From NCBI GenBank assembly GCA_045106765.1, contig JBGCFD010000067.1, positions 88,858 to 152,857 on the forward strand: DNA of 64,000 nucleotides. The letters are read 5' to 3'. The position numbers and the translations under genes were made by a program. A model generated the notes under the pieces. The model ran no database searches. It was given only the letters and a program-made list of their open reading frames with translations, and had not been told where the DNA came from. Position 1 is the first letter of the stretch. Every line of letters begins with the position of its first letter. This stretch comes from CAJQQY01 sp045106765 (GTDB taxonomy: Bacteria > Bacteroidota > Bacteroidia > Chitinophagales > Saprospiraceae). This document shows positions 9,299 to 18,904 of this stretch, in pieces.

Positions 9299-12200
9299 AT
9301 GACTTTTAAAATTTCAAGTTTAGCCCTAGTGCTAAGTTTTCTTTTCGCTTCTCTTTCCCTTTCCGCACAAAAAACTACTACCCTCTCCGAAGCCCAATTG
9401 GCCTTCAAAAAAGGAATGGAGTTCTTCGATGGAAAAGTCTATGGATTAGCTCAAAATGAATTTCGTAAAACTATTGAACTCCTGCTTCCAGTCAATGAGC
9501 CAGAAGCAAAATTACTCAAGCAAAAAGCGGAATTGAATTTTGCTAAATGTGCGGTCAACCTCGGGCAGTCAGAAGGAGAAAATCTCATCATCGAATTTGC
9601 TCGAAAAAATCAACCTGATCCAATTGCCAATGAAGCGCTTTTGGACATTGCTAATTTTTATTTTAACGATAAAAAATTCGATAAAGCAATGGCATTGTAT
9701 GCATCAATTGACACCTATGCATTACCTTCCAATCAACGATCAGAAGTGGTTTTTAAAATTGCTTATTTGAATTTTATCAAAAAGAAATTCTCCTTGGCAA
9801 AGTCTCAATTCAGATCAATCAAAGATGTTCAAAATGAATATTATTACCCTGCTAATTATTACTATGGCATGTGTAATTTTTTCACCAAAAAATATGCGGA
9901 AGCCATTACGAGTTTTCAAAAAGCAAGTGGTTCTAAAAGATACAAGCCATATGTACCTTATTACATTACTTCCATTTATTTCGCCGAACGTGATTTTGCT
10001 AAAGTGATCAATTATGGTGTTTCGAAAACAGAAGAAAAGAATGTGAAAAACCAAGCAGACATTAACCGTTTGGTTGGTCGAGCATATTTTGAAGAAGGTG
10101 AGTTTTCGATGGCTAAAAAATATTTGGAGTACGCTGCAAGACGGGTAAAAAAGATGGATGCTTCAGATTATTACCAATTAGGATTTGTACAATACCAATC
10201 CAAAGAGTATAAAGCTGCTGAGAAGAATTTCAAAAAACTCAATCGAGAAAAAAATAAAATGGGACAACTCGCTATGTATTATTTAGCGGATTGTAACTTA
10301 AAATCAGGAGACAAACGTTCTGCTCGAAATGCCTTTGCAAATGCTAGTCGATTGAATTATGATAAAAAAATTCAGGAAGAATCATTGTGGAATTATGCCA
10401 AGCTTTCTTATGAGATGAGATTCGATAGAGATGCTAGTGATGCTTTGCAAAAAATAGATCCACGAAGTCCAAATTATGCAGAAGCGCAAGGATTGTTGGG
10501 AGATATTTTCCTTAATACTCGTGACTATGTCAAAGCAATGCAGATCATCGAGCGAATGCCTACCAAAACGACTAAGATCAAACAGACTTATCAAAAAGTA
10601 GCTTATTATCGAGGAGTTCAGTTGGCAGGTGATGGCGATATGGATGGAGCAAAACAATTGTTTTATAAAAGTTTAGACAATGATTATGATGCCAGAACTT
10701 CGGCTTTAGCTTATTATGGTTTGGGGGAAATCGCACATCAACAAAAGAAATTCAAAGAAAGTAATCAGCATTTGACTAAGTTTTTAAGAGCTGCAAAATC
10801 AATTAATAATTTGCCTGATGGAGCTTCGGTAAATACTGCCAATTATACTGTTGGATATAATTTTTTGAAAGAAAAAAATTACAAATCTGCATTAGGGTAT
10901 TTTCAAGATGCTGTTGCGGGGATCAAACGAGATGCTCCTTATATTCAAGATGTATATGTAAAAAAACAAGTTTTGGCTGATGCAACTTTGCGTGCAGGTG
11001 ATGCTTTGTTTAAGACAAATAATTACAATAGTGCGATCAAATATTATGATGAAGCCATCAATAAAAAATACTCAGGTTATGTGTATGCTTTATTCCAAAA
11101 AGCCATCATTGAAGGCTTGCGAGGAAATCCAACTGATCAGATTTTAGCACTAGAAAGATTGACGGAACAATATCCAAATTCTGAATTTACAGATGATGCT
11201 TTATTGTCTTTGGGAAATGCTTATCAAGATATTGGACGAACGAATCAAGCGACTGCAGCTTTCAATAAGTTGGTTAGAAATTTTAAAGGAAAATCAACTT
11301 TGGTCAACCAAGCTTTATTGAAGTTAGGTTTGATTGCCTACAACTCAGGAGACTTACAAGGTGCTATTAAAAATTACAAAGATGTCTTTAAAAATAATCC
11401 CGATCCAAAAGAAGCGGAAGGAGCTCTAGCTGCCTTGGAAGAAATTTATGTGGATGATTTGGGACAACCTGACAACTACCTTCGTTTCCGAGAAAGTTTG
11501 GGTGGTTATGATGTGACAACTGCAGCTCGTGACTCGATTAATTTCAAAGCAGCGGAATCACAATTTGACTTAGGAAATTATGATAAAGCAATCACAAAGT
11601 ACAATGATTATATCGCAAAATTTCCTAACGGAAGACATATTATACCAGCCTATTTCCATAGAGGAGAATCAAATACTGCGTTGAAAAAATACTCCGCAGC
11701 ACTTCGAGATTATGACTATGTAATCAATAAAGGTCAGAGTAGATATTATGAAAAAGGATTGCGAAAAGCAGCGATCATCAGTTATAACCATGAGGAAAAT
11801 TTTGAAAAAGCTTATAATTATTATAGCAAATGGGCAGACGTAGCAAGTACAGAAGAAGCCAAATTTGAAGCACAACTAGGAACGCTTAGAAGTGCTTATC
11901 GAACTGGTCGAACAGATGCAGTTTATACCATGGCTAATAAAGTTTCTAGTAATTCTAGAGCCTCACAAGATCAGATTGCAGCTGCTAATTTTTACTTAGG
12001 TAAAATGGCATTTGACAAAAAAGACTACGACCGAGCAATTGCTTCATTTAACAAAGTAGTGACTAATTCTAATAATGAAAATACAGCAGAAGCTCGTTAT
12101 TCTATTGCTTATGTTTATTATGTTAGACGTGATTTGGATATAGCTGAAAATGCTGCGATGAATGCGATTCGAGAAAACTCAAGTTATCAAATATGGGTAG

Positions 12201-12433
12201 CAAAGAGTGGATTATTGTTAGCTGATATTTATGTGGAACAAAGTAATTATTTCGATGCAAGAGCATTGTTAGAAGGGATGATTTCTAGCTACGAAGGCGA
12301 AACTGAAGTGAAAGATCAAGTAGCCGAAGCTAAACAAAAATTAGCTGCCTTAAATGCAAAAGAAAATAGAAATAATAGTTTGACAAATCCGGATAGCGAC
12401 ATCTTAGAGTTAGATGAGACTGGAGGATTTTAA
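9299..12433 (+). CDS. Exported TPR-repeat protein
   Basis: The 1044-residue protein has a signal peptide (cleavage near LSA-Q24) and consists almost entirely of tetratricopeptide repeats. Examples are 'ALLDIANFYFNDKKFDKAMALY' split across 118-140 and later units with the canonical W/L-G-Y-A-F-A-P spacing. It has no catalytic domain, so a periplasmic scaffold role is likely. The next gene encodes an outer-membrane barrel about 120 bases away with no terminator between. I associate this pairing of a long exported TPR protein and a barrel with many Bacteroidota, from memory and without a search. The intergenic gap after the stop is filled by a palindromic ACGTT repeat. The short C-terminal tail (DSDILELDETGGF) is acidic. 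Confidence 0.85.
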   Translation: MTFKISSLALVLSFLFASLSLSAQKTTTLSEAQLAFKKGMEFFDGKVYGLAQNEFRKTIELLLPVNEPEAKLLKQKAELNFAKCAVNLGQSEGENLIIEFARKNQPDPIANEALLDIANFYFNDKKFDKAMALYASIDTYALPSNQRSEVVFKIAYLNFIKKKFSLAKSQFRSIKDVQNEYYYPANYYYGMCNFFTKKYAEAITSFQKASGSKRYKPYVPYYITSIYFAERDFAKVINYGVSKTEEKNVKNQADINRLVGRAYFEEGEFSMAKKYLEYAARRVKKMDASDYYQLGFVQYQSKEYKAAEKNFKKLNREKNKMGQLAMYYLADCNLKSGDKRSARNAFANASRLNYDKKIQEESLWNYAKLSYEMRFDRDASDALQKIDPRSPNYAEAQGLLGDIFLNTRDYVKAMQIIERMPTKTTKIKQTYQKVAYYRGVQLAGDGDMDGAKQLFYKSLDNDYDARTSALAYYGLGEIAHQQKKFKESNQHLTKFLRAAKSINNLPDGASVNTANYTVGYNFLKEKNYKSALGYFQDAVAGIKRDAPYIQDVYVKKQVLADATLRAGDALFKTNNYNSAIKYYDEAINKKYSGYVYALFQKAIIEGLRGNPTDQILALERLTEQYPNSEFTDDALLSLGNAYQDIGRTNQATAAFNKLVRNFKGKSTLVNQALLKLGLIAYNSGDLQGAIKNYKDVFKNNPDPKEAEGALAALEEIYVDDLGQPDNYLRFRESLGGYDVTTAARDSINFKAAESQFDLGNYDKAITKYNDYIAKFPNGRHIIPAYFHRGESNTALKKYSAALRDYDYVINKGQSRYYEKGLRKAAIISYNHEENFEKAYNYYSKWADVASTEEAKFEAQLGTLRSAYRTGRTDAVYTMANKVSSNSRASQDQIAAANFYLGKMAFDKKDYDRAIASFNKVVTNSNNENTAEARYSIAYVYYVRRDLDIAENAAMNAIRENSSYQIWVAKSGLLLADIYVEQSNYFDARALLEGMISSYEGETEVKDQVAEAKQKLAALNAKENRNNSLTNPDSDILELDETGGF

Positions 12434-12528
12434 GACGTTGGACGTTAAACGTTTTACGTTCGCTTCGCTTGACGGACCGTTTAACGTAAAACGATTAGCG
12501 AAGCGAACGTCCATCGTAAAACGTTTTT
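12434..12528. repeat. Palindromic ACGTT heptad element, copy A1
   Basis: The element starts at the base after the TAA of the TPR gene. It opens with four ACGTT units in exact 7-base register (starts 12435, 12442, 12449, 12456). A perfect 14-bp inverted repeat, ACGTTCGCTTCGCT (12456-12469) with AGCGAAGCGAACGT (12497-12510), forms its core, and further AACGTAAAACG blocks face the heptads. It ends 22 bases before the ATG of the next gene, so it nearly fills the intergenic gap. A related element lies at 29638-29690. Confidence 0.8.
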
Positions 12529-12550
12529 AAAAATCTAAAACCTAAAAGAA

Positions 12551-14206
12551 ATGAATTCTATTAAAAATATATTTGTCCTAATTATTGTTGCCTTGAGTTA
12601 CCAAGTTGCACTCGCACAGCCAGGAGGCGGTGGATTAGAAGCAGGCGAAGTAGAAGTAATCAAAGAGTTTGACGCTCGATTATTGGATACGGAAAAATTA
12701 AAAGTATTGCCTGGTCTTCCACCATTAGATACGACTTCTCGAAGATTGAATTATAATATTCCATTGAAGACAGTTCCTATTGATTATCCCGATCCTACTC
12801 TACGACCGATTGCCATCAAAAAGAGTAAAGTAGATAAAGGATTTCGAGGATTTTTAAAAGCTGGTTATGGTTATCCTTCCTCACCTTATGGAGAATTTGG
12901 TTATAATTTCGGAGGAGAAAAGAAGAATTATAATCTTGGAGTTCATCTATTGCATAATTCGGCTAACTTCAATAATGATTTTGATAATCAGAGATATTCT
13001 TTGACGGATGCTTTGTTGAAAGGTGCGTATTATTTGGAAGAAGGCGGAATGGCTATTGGTGGAAAAATTGGTTATACCGTAGATCAAGTTCACTACTTTG
13101 GCTACGATCAAACTGGTGGAATCGTTGGAGACACCATGTTAGATCGAGAACAAATCAAACAACAGTTTAATACTTTAGGAGTTGGGGTTAATTTATTCAA
13201 TGGAGAAAGAAATGACCTTGATATCAGCTATAATGCTGGAGTGGATTTTTATACCATGAGTGATAATTTTGCCGCAGATGAATTAGGATTTAATCTGAAT
13301 CTAAGTGGAACGAAATGGTTCAACGAAAAAAATCCGTTGACGCTGACTGTCCGCACAGATTTCACCACTTATGAAGATACAGTCAAACAGAAGTTAAACA
13401 ACTTTTACCTTCAGCCAAATTTCACATTTCATGGTGATAAATTCAGAGTAAAATTAGGAGCTAATTTAGTTTCCTTCAATGATAACTTTGATTTGTTGCC
13501 AGACTTGGAAGCATCATACGCATTGTTAGGAGCAAGATTAGCAGTATTTGGAGGTTGGAAAGGAGACTATGTGAAAAATGATATGCAAACTCTTTCTGAT
13601 TATAATCCATATATTTCTACATATGGGAAATTGGATTTACGTAATACAGTTTATAATCAATTTTACGGAGGTGTTCGAGGTAGTCTTGGAATTATCGAAT
13701 ATAATGGTCAAGTAGGTTATAAAAAAGCTAACGATTTAGCCTTATTCCAGACGGATACCACAGACTTAAGAAGACGATTTATTACAGTCTATGATACTGT
13801 TGATATTTTTAATTTGGAAGGAGTAATTACTGCTCGCCCATTCAAAAACTTTGAATTGACTGCTGCAGTTACACAAAATGTCTATAGTCCAAAAAATCAA
13901 GATAAAGCATGGCATTTACCTAATTTGGATGTCAATGTTACCGCTACTTATCTAACATTAGAAGATAAATTGAGATTAAAAGCCGAATTATATGTAGAAA
14001 ATGGCGTCCCATATTTGAATGCAGATGGAGATGCAGATAATCTGAATGGCTTATTTGATCTAAGTTTTGGAGCAGATTATCAACTAGCGAAAAACTTTGG
14101 AATTTTTCTAAATCTTAATAATGTTGCTGGAAATAAACGTCAAAGATGGGCTAATTACCCCACTTATGGAATTAATGTTTTAGGTGGGATAACTGCCCGA
14201 TTCTAA
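12551..14206 (+). CDS. Outer-membrane beta-barrel protein (TonB-receptor-like, no plug seen)
   Basis: The 551-residue protein has a signal peptide (cleavage near ALA-Q23). A short periplasmic N-terminal segment with 'VEVIKEFDARLLDTEKL' is followed by a proline-rich linker with 'LRPIAIK'. Amphipathic strands alternate from about residue 95 to the C-terminus, which ends in the aromatic residue expected of a barrel (ITARF). It resembles short TonB-dependent-receptor-like barrels that I recall being encoded next to long TPR proteins in Bacteroidota. No plug domain or TonB box was identified. The most likely role is an outer-membrane partner of the preceding TPR protein; the transported or bound molecule is unknown. 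Confidence 0.75.
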   Translation: MNSIKNIFVLIIVALSYQVALAQPGGGGLEAGEVEVIKEFDARLLDTEKLKVLPGLPPLDTTSRRLNYNIPLKTVPIDYPDPTLRPIAIKKSKVDKGFRGFLKAGYGYPSSPYGEFGYNFGGEKKNYNLGVHLLHNSANFNNDFDNQRYSLTDALLKGAYYLEEGGMAIGGKIGYTVDQVHYFGYDQTGGIVGDTMLDREQIKQQFNTLGVGVNLFNGERNDLDISYNAGVDFYTMSDNFAADELGFNLNLSGTKWFNEKNPLTLTVRTDFTTYEDTVKQKLNNFYLQPNFTFHGDKFRVKLGANLVSFNDNFDLLPDLEASYALLGARLAVFGGWKGDYVKNDMQTLSDYNPYISTYGKLDLRNTVYNQFYGGVRGSLGIIEYNGQVGYKKANDLALFQTDTTDLRRRFITVYDTVDIFNLEGVITARPFKNFELTAAVTQNVYSPKNQDKAWHLPNLDVNVTATYLTLEDKLRLKAELYVENGVPYLNADGDADNLNGLFDLSFGADYQLAKNFGIFLNLNNVAGNKRQRWANYPTYGINVLGGITARF

Positions 14207-14227
14207 AGAAATTAAGCATTTTAATGA

Positions 14228-14275
14228 AAAAAAAGGCGCCAAATTCAAAGAAAAATTGAATTTGGCGCTTTTTTT
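14228..14275 (+). terminator. Intrinsic terminator after the barrel gene
   Basis: A long stem (GGCGCCAAATTCAA with TTGAATTTGGCGC) with a 7-base loop is flanked by A and T tracts. The remainder of the gap to 14512 is AT-rich and holds only a weak 5-bp inverted repeat (TCCCT/AGGGA near 14329); no clear promoter was assigned there. Confidence 0.88.
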
Positions 14276-14512
14276 GCCAAAGCGCTTTTTTCTAAAAATC
14301 CCCATTTTCCTACTTTTTTTCTTGCAAAGTCCCTACAATTATTCTAATTTTAGGGATTCAAACTAATCTTCCCTTAAAAGCATCTATTCTGACTATACGG
14401 CATCTTATCTGGAATCTCAGATTTGATCATTTATTACATTATCTTTAAAGAAGTTATTGTTTACACGTTGCTCGTGTTTCACTTATTAATTTTTTAGCTA
14501 AAAAACAGCACT

Positions 14513-16603
14513 ATGAAACAAGTAAATGTTTTATTACTTTTCTTATTTGCCGCTTTCAATTCATTTGGTAACGCTATTTATATTGACTACAATGCTAGTA
14601 AGGATTGTATGGATAGTTACGAATATGCCAAAGACGGTAATGAAGAGACACCCTACTTATTTTTTCACCTTAAAGTAAGTGATAATGAAAAAATCATTTT
14701 AGAAGCAGGTGAAGATTATACTCCTCGTCAATACAAACCAGCAGGTACAGAAACTTGTGCGGAATTGGAAAGAGACGAACAATTTGTTGACGATTTAAAC
14801 AAAGGGACCCTTGAAGTATTCTTGGTACAAGAGCATACTTATGGTTTCAGAATTTACAAAGTCAAAAAAGCAGAATATTATTACAACACAAATATCGCTT
14901 TCGGTACACGTTCTAATAACTATTCTTTCTCTTATTATTATAACCAAGCTTCTACAGGTAACCTTGCTACCAAGGGTTCAAAAGCGGATGTTTACTTTAG
15001 CGAAAAAGATGACAATGATTGTTTGTCTCGTTACAAATTCCGTATCAAAACTGATCCTTCTAGAAATAGCATGGCTGATTTGACTATCCTTCCTGAGATT
15101 GGCATTTTATATAAAAAATCTGACCCGATGCCTCCTTTGGCTGTAGGTGAAAAATTGGAATTAAGAAAAATCAATAATTATAATATCGTTGATTACTTAG
15201 GTTTGATTTGTAAATTTTATGGCGGTCAACCTAATCCTAATCCAGGTACAACTACTAATAACAACCCTGGAGATTTATCTGCAAATAATTCGACTACGAC
15301 AACACCATTGAATCCAAATATCAATACGACTCCTATTATTAATACTCCAAATGGAGGAGTTAATGTTACTGGCGGAAATACTGGTGGTGGTCTTCTTTCT
15401 GGTGGAGGTTCTACATCTACGGGAGGATACACTTCTACAGTTTACCCTGGTGCTGGAAGAATTTATTTAGATCTAGACAAAGGTTACTATATAGATTCTA
15501 CTACTGGTCTAAGAGCAGAAGGAGATTTCGGAGGTAACTCTTACCGTAATGGATATATGGTTAATAATAATACAGGTACTACAACTGTTCCTTCAACTGG
15601 AACAAGCATACCTGATGCTCCTACGACTACAGTTAATGATGATTCTGGATGTTTAGAAGTTTCAACTAACGATACTCATATTGTTCAGAAAAAAGAAACA
15701 CTTTATACGATTGCTAGAACTTATGGATTGGATATTAAAGAAGTGAAAAAATGGAATAAAATCGGTGCTAATAATCGAATTTATCCATGTATGAGATTAA
15801 CTATTGTTCCACCAGTAGAGCAACCTTCTAAAGGTGCAGGTACTGCTGATTGCTTAGAGCAGCCAACTTATAATACTCACGTTGTACAAAAAAGAGAAAC
15901 ACTTTATAGCATTGCTGCTACTTATGGAGTGACTGTTAATCAAATCAAAGCATGGAATGGATTGCGAAGAGATGCTATCTATCCTTGTACACGATTAATG
16001 ATTCAACCTCCTTCTGATTATCAAATCATCCGTCAAGTACCTACTACTCCATCTGCTGGAACAACTTATTATATTCAACCACAAACTGCACCTGCAACAG
16101 TTACACCTGCTACTCAGCCTCAATCATATGCATATATTGGAGCTAAAGGAGCTAAATATCACACCGTTGCAAAACGCGAAACTTTATTTAGAATTGCTGC
16201 TGTATATGGTTTAAAAGTAGCTGAGTTAAAAAGAATTAATGGTTTGACTTCTGATATGATTAAGCCTGGTCAAGTATTGTTGATAAACGAAGCAGTTGCT
16301 GGTACTCAAGTAATTCAAGTACCTACTCAACAGCAAGCGGTTCCTCAAGAATATGTTTATATCAATCCTGCTTTGGCTGGAAATAGAAATGCGCAAGGTC
16401 AACCTTTAGTGACTGGAAAAGGAGATGAATTAATTGAAATGAATGTGGATGGTACTCAACGATTAATTCACATCGTTCAAGATGAAGATTCTTTGCATAG
16501 CATTGCTCAAAAATATAAAACGACTGTTGGTCAACTTAGATCATTAAACGACATGGATAGAAATGAGGTGATTGTTCCTTTCCAAAGATTGTATGTGAGA
16601 TAG
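14513..16603 (+). CDS. Secreted protein with four LysM domains
   Basis: The 696-residue protein has a signal peptide (to about residue 20), an N-terminal region of unknown fold (21-235), a low-complexity N/T/G/P-rich linker (238-380) and four LysM modules at about 388-432, 455-498, 549-592 and 651-695. Each has the 'H.V...ETL..IA..Y......L...N' pattern, and the first two share a YPC.RL ending. LysM binds N-acetylglucosamine-containing glycan, so the protein probably sits on peptidoglycan. No amidase, NlpC/P60 or M23 catalytic domain is present. It may anchor or organise other envelope proteins. It is transcribed alone and followed by a strong terminator. Confidence 0.88.
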   Translation: MKQVNVLLLFLFAAFNSFGNAIYIDYNASKDCMDSYEYAKDGNEETPYLFFHLKVSDNEKIILEAGEDYTPRQYKPAGTETCAELERDEQFVDDLNKGTLEVFLVQEHTYGFRIYKVKKAEYYYNTNIAFGTRSNNYSFSYYYNQASTGNLATKGSKADVYFSEKDDNDCLSRYKFRIKTDPSRNSMADLTILPEIGILYKKSDPMPPLAVGEKLELRKINNYNIVDYLGLICKFYGGQPNPNPGTTTNNNPGDLSANNSTTTTPLNPNINTTPIINTPNGGVNVTGGNTGGGLLSGGGSTSTGGYTSTVYPGAGRIYLDLDKGYYIDSTTGLRAEGDFGGNSYRNGYMVNNNTGTTTVPSTGTSIPDAPTTTVNDDSGCLEVSTNDTHIVQKKETLYTIARTYGLDIKEVKKWNKIGANNRIYPCMRLTIVPPVEQPSKGAGTADCLEQPTYNTHVVQKRETLYSIAATYGVTVNQIKAWNGLRRDAIYPCTRLMIQPPSDYQIIRQVPTTPSAGTTYYIQPQTAPATVTPATQPQSYAYIGAKGAKYHTVAKRETLFRIAAVYGLKVAELKRINGLTSDMIKPGQVLLINEAVAGTQVIQVPTQQQAVPQEYVYINPALAGNRNAQGQPLVTGKGDELIEMNVDGTQRLIHIVQDEDSLHSIAQKYKTTVGQLRSLNDMDRNEVIVPFQRLYVR

Positions 16604-16626
16604 GATTTTGAAAAATAGTTTTTTAG

Positions 16627-16666
16627 AAAAAAGGCTTCCAACTTTGATTAGTTGGAAGCCTTTTTT
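16627..16666. terminator. Intrinsic terminator after the LysM gene
   Basis: A perfect 16-bp stem, A6-GGCTTCCAAC with GTTGGAAGCC-T6, has an 8-base loop. Both flanks suit either strand, though only the plus-strand gene needs it. Confidence 0.9.
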
Positions 16667-16986
16667 ATTTATCTGTCTGTCCCGTCCTAAAATAGTGAAA
16701 TATAAAAAACACCAGTATCATAAAAAGTCAATAAAATAGTATGTCAAACGAACCCAACGAGATTATTCAATATCGTTAAATTGCGACTAATAGACAAAAT
16801 AAGAATAGGAAAAATAAACGAAGTTAAAGCCAAAATGAAATTTTACATATAACAAAAATAAATATATCTTTAATCGGTGATAATTAAAAAAAAGAAAACC
16901 ATAACCTTCCAATTTTTCAACATTTGTTGAGAGATTTAAAAATGTAATTTGTGAAATTTGGATATTATTTCATTCAATAAAATTAC
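16667..16986 (+). promoter_or_regulatory. Intergenic region with putative promoter of the four-gene unit at 16987-20229
   Basis: This gap of about 320 bases is AT-rich and holds no gene or repeat that I can support. Near its end TTTG (16923-16926) and TAATTTG (16945-16951) are separated by 18 bases. This is close to the Bacteroidota consensus and would give a leader of about 30 bases. Confidence 0.4.
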
Positions 16987-17595
16987 ATGAAAAATAATAT
17001 CCTATTCTGCACTTTATTCCTGTTCCATACTTCCCTTTTTGCTCAAAGCGAGCATAAAAATTTAAAACTTTCCGTACAAACTGATTTGGCTGCTTACACC
17101 ACATTAGGTGGTTGGAGTCTTTGGGGAGTGGCTCAACTTCACCAAAATAACATTGCTCTTGCCTACATAAACTACCCTAACCGAAACAAGGATACTTATG
17201 ATGAAACTGGTATCAAAGAAATTGATCGTTTTGCCAGATTACAATTAACAAGATACTTTAAGCCTACTTCCAAATTAAAACAATTCTTTTACGGAATTAA
17301 TGCCGAATATCATTGGCGTGAACTAGAGGAAGATAATAATCCAAATGAAATATTAGATGATACACATTGGAAGTTGGGAGCAGTAATTGGTTATGAATGG
17401 TCTCCTTGGAATAAAAAAGAGAATACACTTAACAACCTATCCATTATCCCTTGGTTAGGACTTAACTATTTCCCAAATCAAAATGTGCCCGTTCGAGTAT
17501 TCGAAAATTCGGGAAACGTATATGGACTTACATCAACGACGGTAGTAGATATTCCTTTTGGTATAAATATCAGTTACTCATTTTTCAAAAAATAA
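16987..17595 (+). CDS. Small outer-membrane beta-barrel-like protein, unknown function
   Basis: The 202-residue protein has a clear signal peptide (cleavage near LFA-Q20) and alternating hydrophobic strands. It ends in the aromatic-rich strand 'INISYSFFKK', as expected for an eight-stranded outer-membrane barrel. No named family was recognised. It is the first gene of a tight unit; the next gene starts 12 bases downstream, followed by a Crp/Fnr-type regulator and another lipoprotein. The layout suggests an envelope-located function under the control of that regulator, but nothing in the sequence identifies a ligand. Confidence 0.7.
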   Translation: MKNNILFCTLFLFHTSLFAQSEHKNLKLSVQTDLAAYTTLGGWSLWGVAQLHQNNIALAYINYPNRNKDTYDETGIKEIDRFARLQLTRYFKPTSKLKQFFYGINAEYHWRELEEDNNPNEILDDTHWKLGAVIGYEWSPWNKKENTLNNLSIIPWLGLNYFPNQNVPVRVFENSGNVYGLTSTTVVDIPFGINISYSFFKK

Positions 17596-17607
17596 AAATC
17601 AATAACC

Positions 17608-18891
17608 ATGTATAAAATGAAAATATTTTTTTGCCTATCGTTATTATTCTTTCTCTCAGGATGCATTGAAGATAGAATAGATAATGTTCTTTATGAAGGA
17701 AACCTAGCCTCTGCCGATTATTGGTCCGATGAACCAAAAATTCTTTCAGCAGGTGTGGGGTTCTCAGATATTAATTTTGTAGATTTTGAAGACGTAACTA
17801 AAGAGAATGCTATGGCTGCTGGAGCTGCTTGGCTGGATGATATGACTTGCGATCAAAATGAGACAGAACTATTTACTAGCTTAGTATTATCTTCGGCGGA
17901 AGTTACCTTTAAAGGAAAAATTGATCCCAGTTTATTTAAGGACGGAGCCATTGGATTGGACGGACAACCGGTAGTATTCAGTTGGCCGATTTTATCTAAC
18001 ACACTAAATCCAGAAGATTTCAGAATCACTTTAAATACTGGAGAAGTTCTAACTCCGCAACTAGCAGGACTACCCCCCAACTGGGAATACAATGAACGAA
18101 ATTGTGTCGTCTTATTTAGTGAGGTCAGTAATCGATTACCGAGTTCAGATCCCAATGCTCGTTTTCCAATAAAATGCGAAATAGTAGATGATGCAACCCC
18201 ATTAATGTTAATTGGTCCAAATCAAGAAATGGTTAGTGCAGTTGGATTATCTTGGGAAACCACAACAAGTCCTTACGATGAAAATCAAGGGCCTCGTTTG
18301 GTAGGAGCCAAACTAAATTTTTGTGGAACATCGGCAAAAGGAGAAGGAGTTGGTGGAAGTGTTTTAGAAGGCGATAATCACCCCAATGATGAGTTCTCTT
18401 TGTATGGTGGAGGAGATTTTAGACTTCGAATGTTGACAACAGGTGGTTTTTCTCCTGATGGAGTTCGTGGTGTTCAACCGACTGATTTTGAAAAATTCTT
18501 TAGAATACATGCAGAAGGGGAAGATGGGGAAACCGTTTTAATAGATAAGGTAGGGCAAGATTTTGAGGTCATGGGCGGAAAATTAAAAGTAGTTGGTTTA
18601 TCAGATTTGGGACAAGCTAAAGGGATTTATGATGAATGTTACACAGAAGATAGGGACAATTATATTGACATTATTTTGGTAGGAGATGAGGCCGCGGCTA
18701 GAAATATAACTTTCCTTGAAATCCCAAGTTTGGCAGGAGGTTATAGTGCCTTTTATAATCCAGGAGGTCCGGGGACAACCCCAACTGCTGGAGCCAATTA
18801 TAGTGCAGCAGGTCCTCCAGATTTAGAGCCAGTTATTATTGCGTTGGACAACCCTATGAGAGTTAGTTATGATGCATTCCGATATAAATAA
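17608..18891 (+). CDS. Lipoprotein of unknown function, 427 aa
   Basis: The signal sequence ends in the lipobox LSGC (Cys19), so the mature protein is lipid-anchored. The mature part is rich in acidic residues, Gly and beta-prone segments, and contains several Cys (DDMTC, ERNC, KLNFC, DECY) that could form disulphides in the periplasm or at the surface. No known domain was recognised. Met4 is an alternative start. It is the second gene of a four-gene unit, between a small barrel and a Crp/Fnr-type regulator, with 13 bases to the regulator's chosen start. Confidence 0.7.
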   Translation: MYKMKIFFCLSLLFFLSGCIEDRIDNVLYEGNLASADYWSDEPKILSAGVGFSDINFVDFEDVTKENAMAAGAAWLDDMTCDQNETELFTSLVLSSAEVTFKGKIDPSLFKDGAIGLDGQPVVFSWPILSNTLNPEDFRITLNTGEVLTPQLAGLPPNWEYNERNCVVLFSEVSNRLPSSDPNARFPIKCEIVDDATPLMLIGPNQEMVSAVGLSWETTTSPYDENQGPRLVGAKLNFCGTSAKGEGVGGSVLEGDNHPNDEFSLYGGGDFRLRMLTTGGFSPDGVRGVQPTDFEKFFRIHAEGEDGETVLIDKVGQDFEVMGGKLKVVGLSDLGQAKGIYDECYTEDRDNYIDIILVGDEAAARNITFLEIPSLAGGYSAFYNPGGPGTTPTAGANYSAAGPPDLEPVIIALDNPMRVSYDAFRYK

Positions 18892-18904
18892 AAAAGGAAT
18901 TAAA

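Noticed and set aside
14763..15432. Short ORFs in other frames within the Asn/Gly/Thr-rich part of the LysM gene.
   Set aside because: They are shadows of low-complexity coding sequence and lack any independent start or domain.
16672..16700. CTGTCTGTCCCGTCCTAAAAT resembles an insertion-sequence end (one base of a 21-base run omitted at the left).
   Set aside because: No matching opposite end, transposase fragment or target duplication was found.
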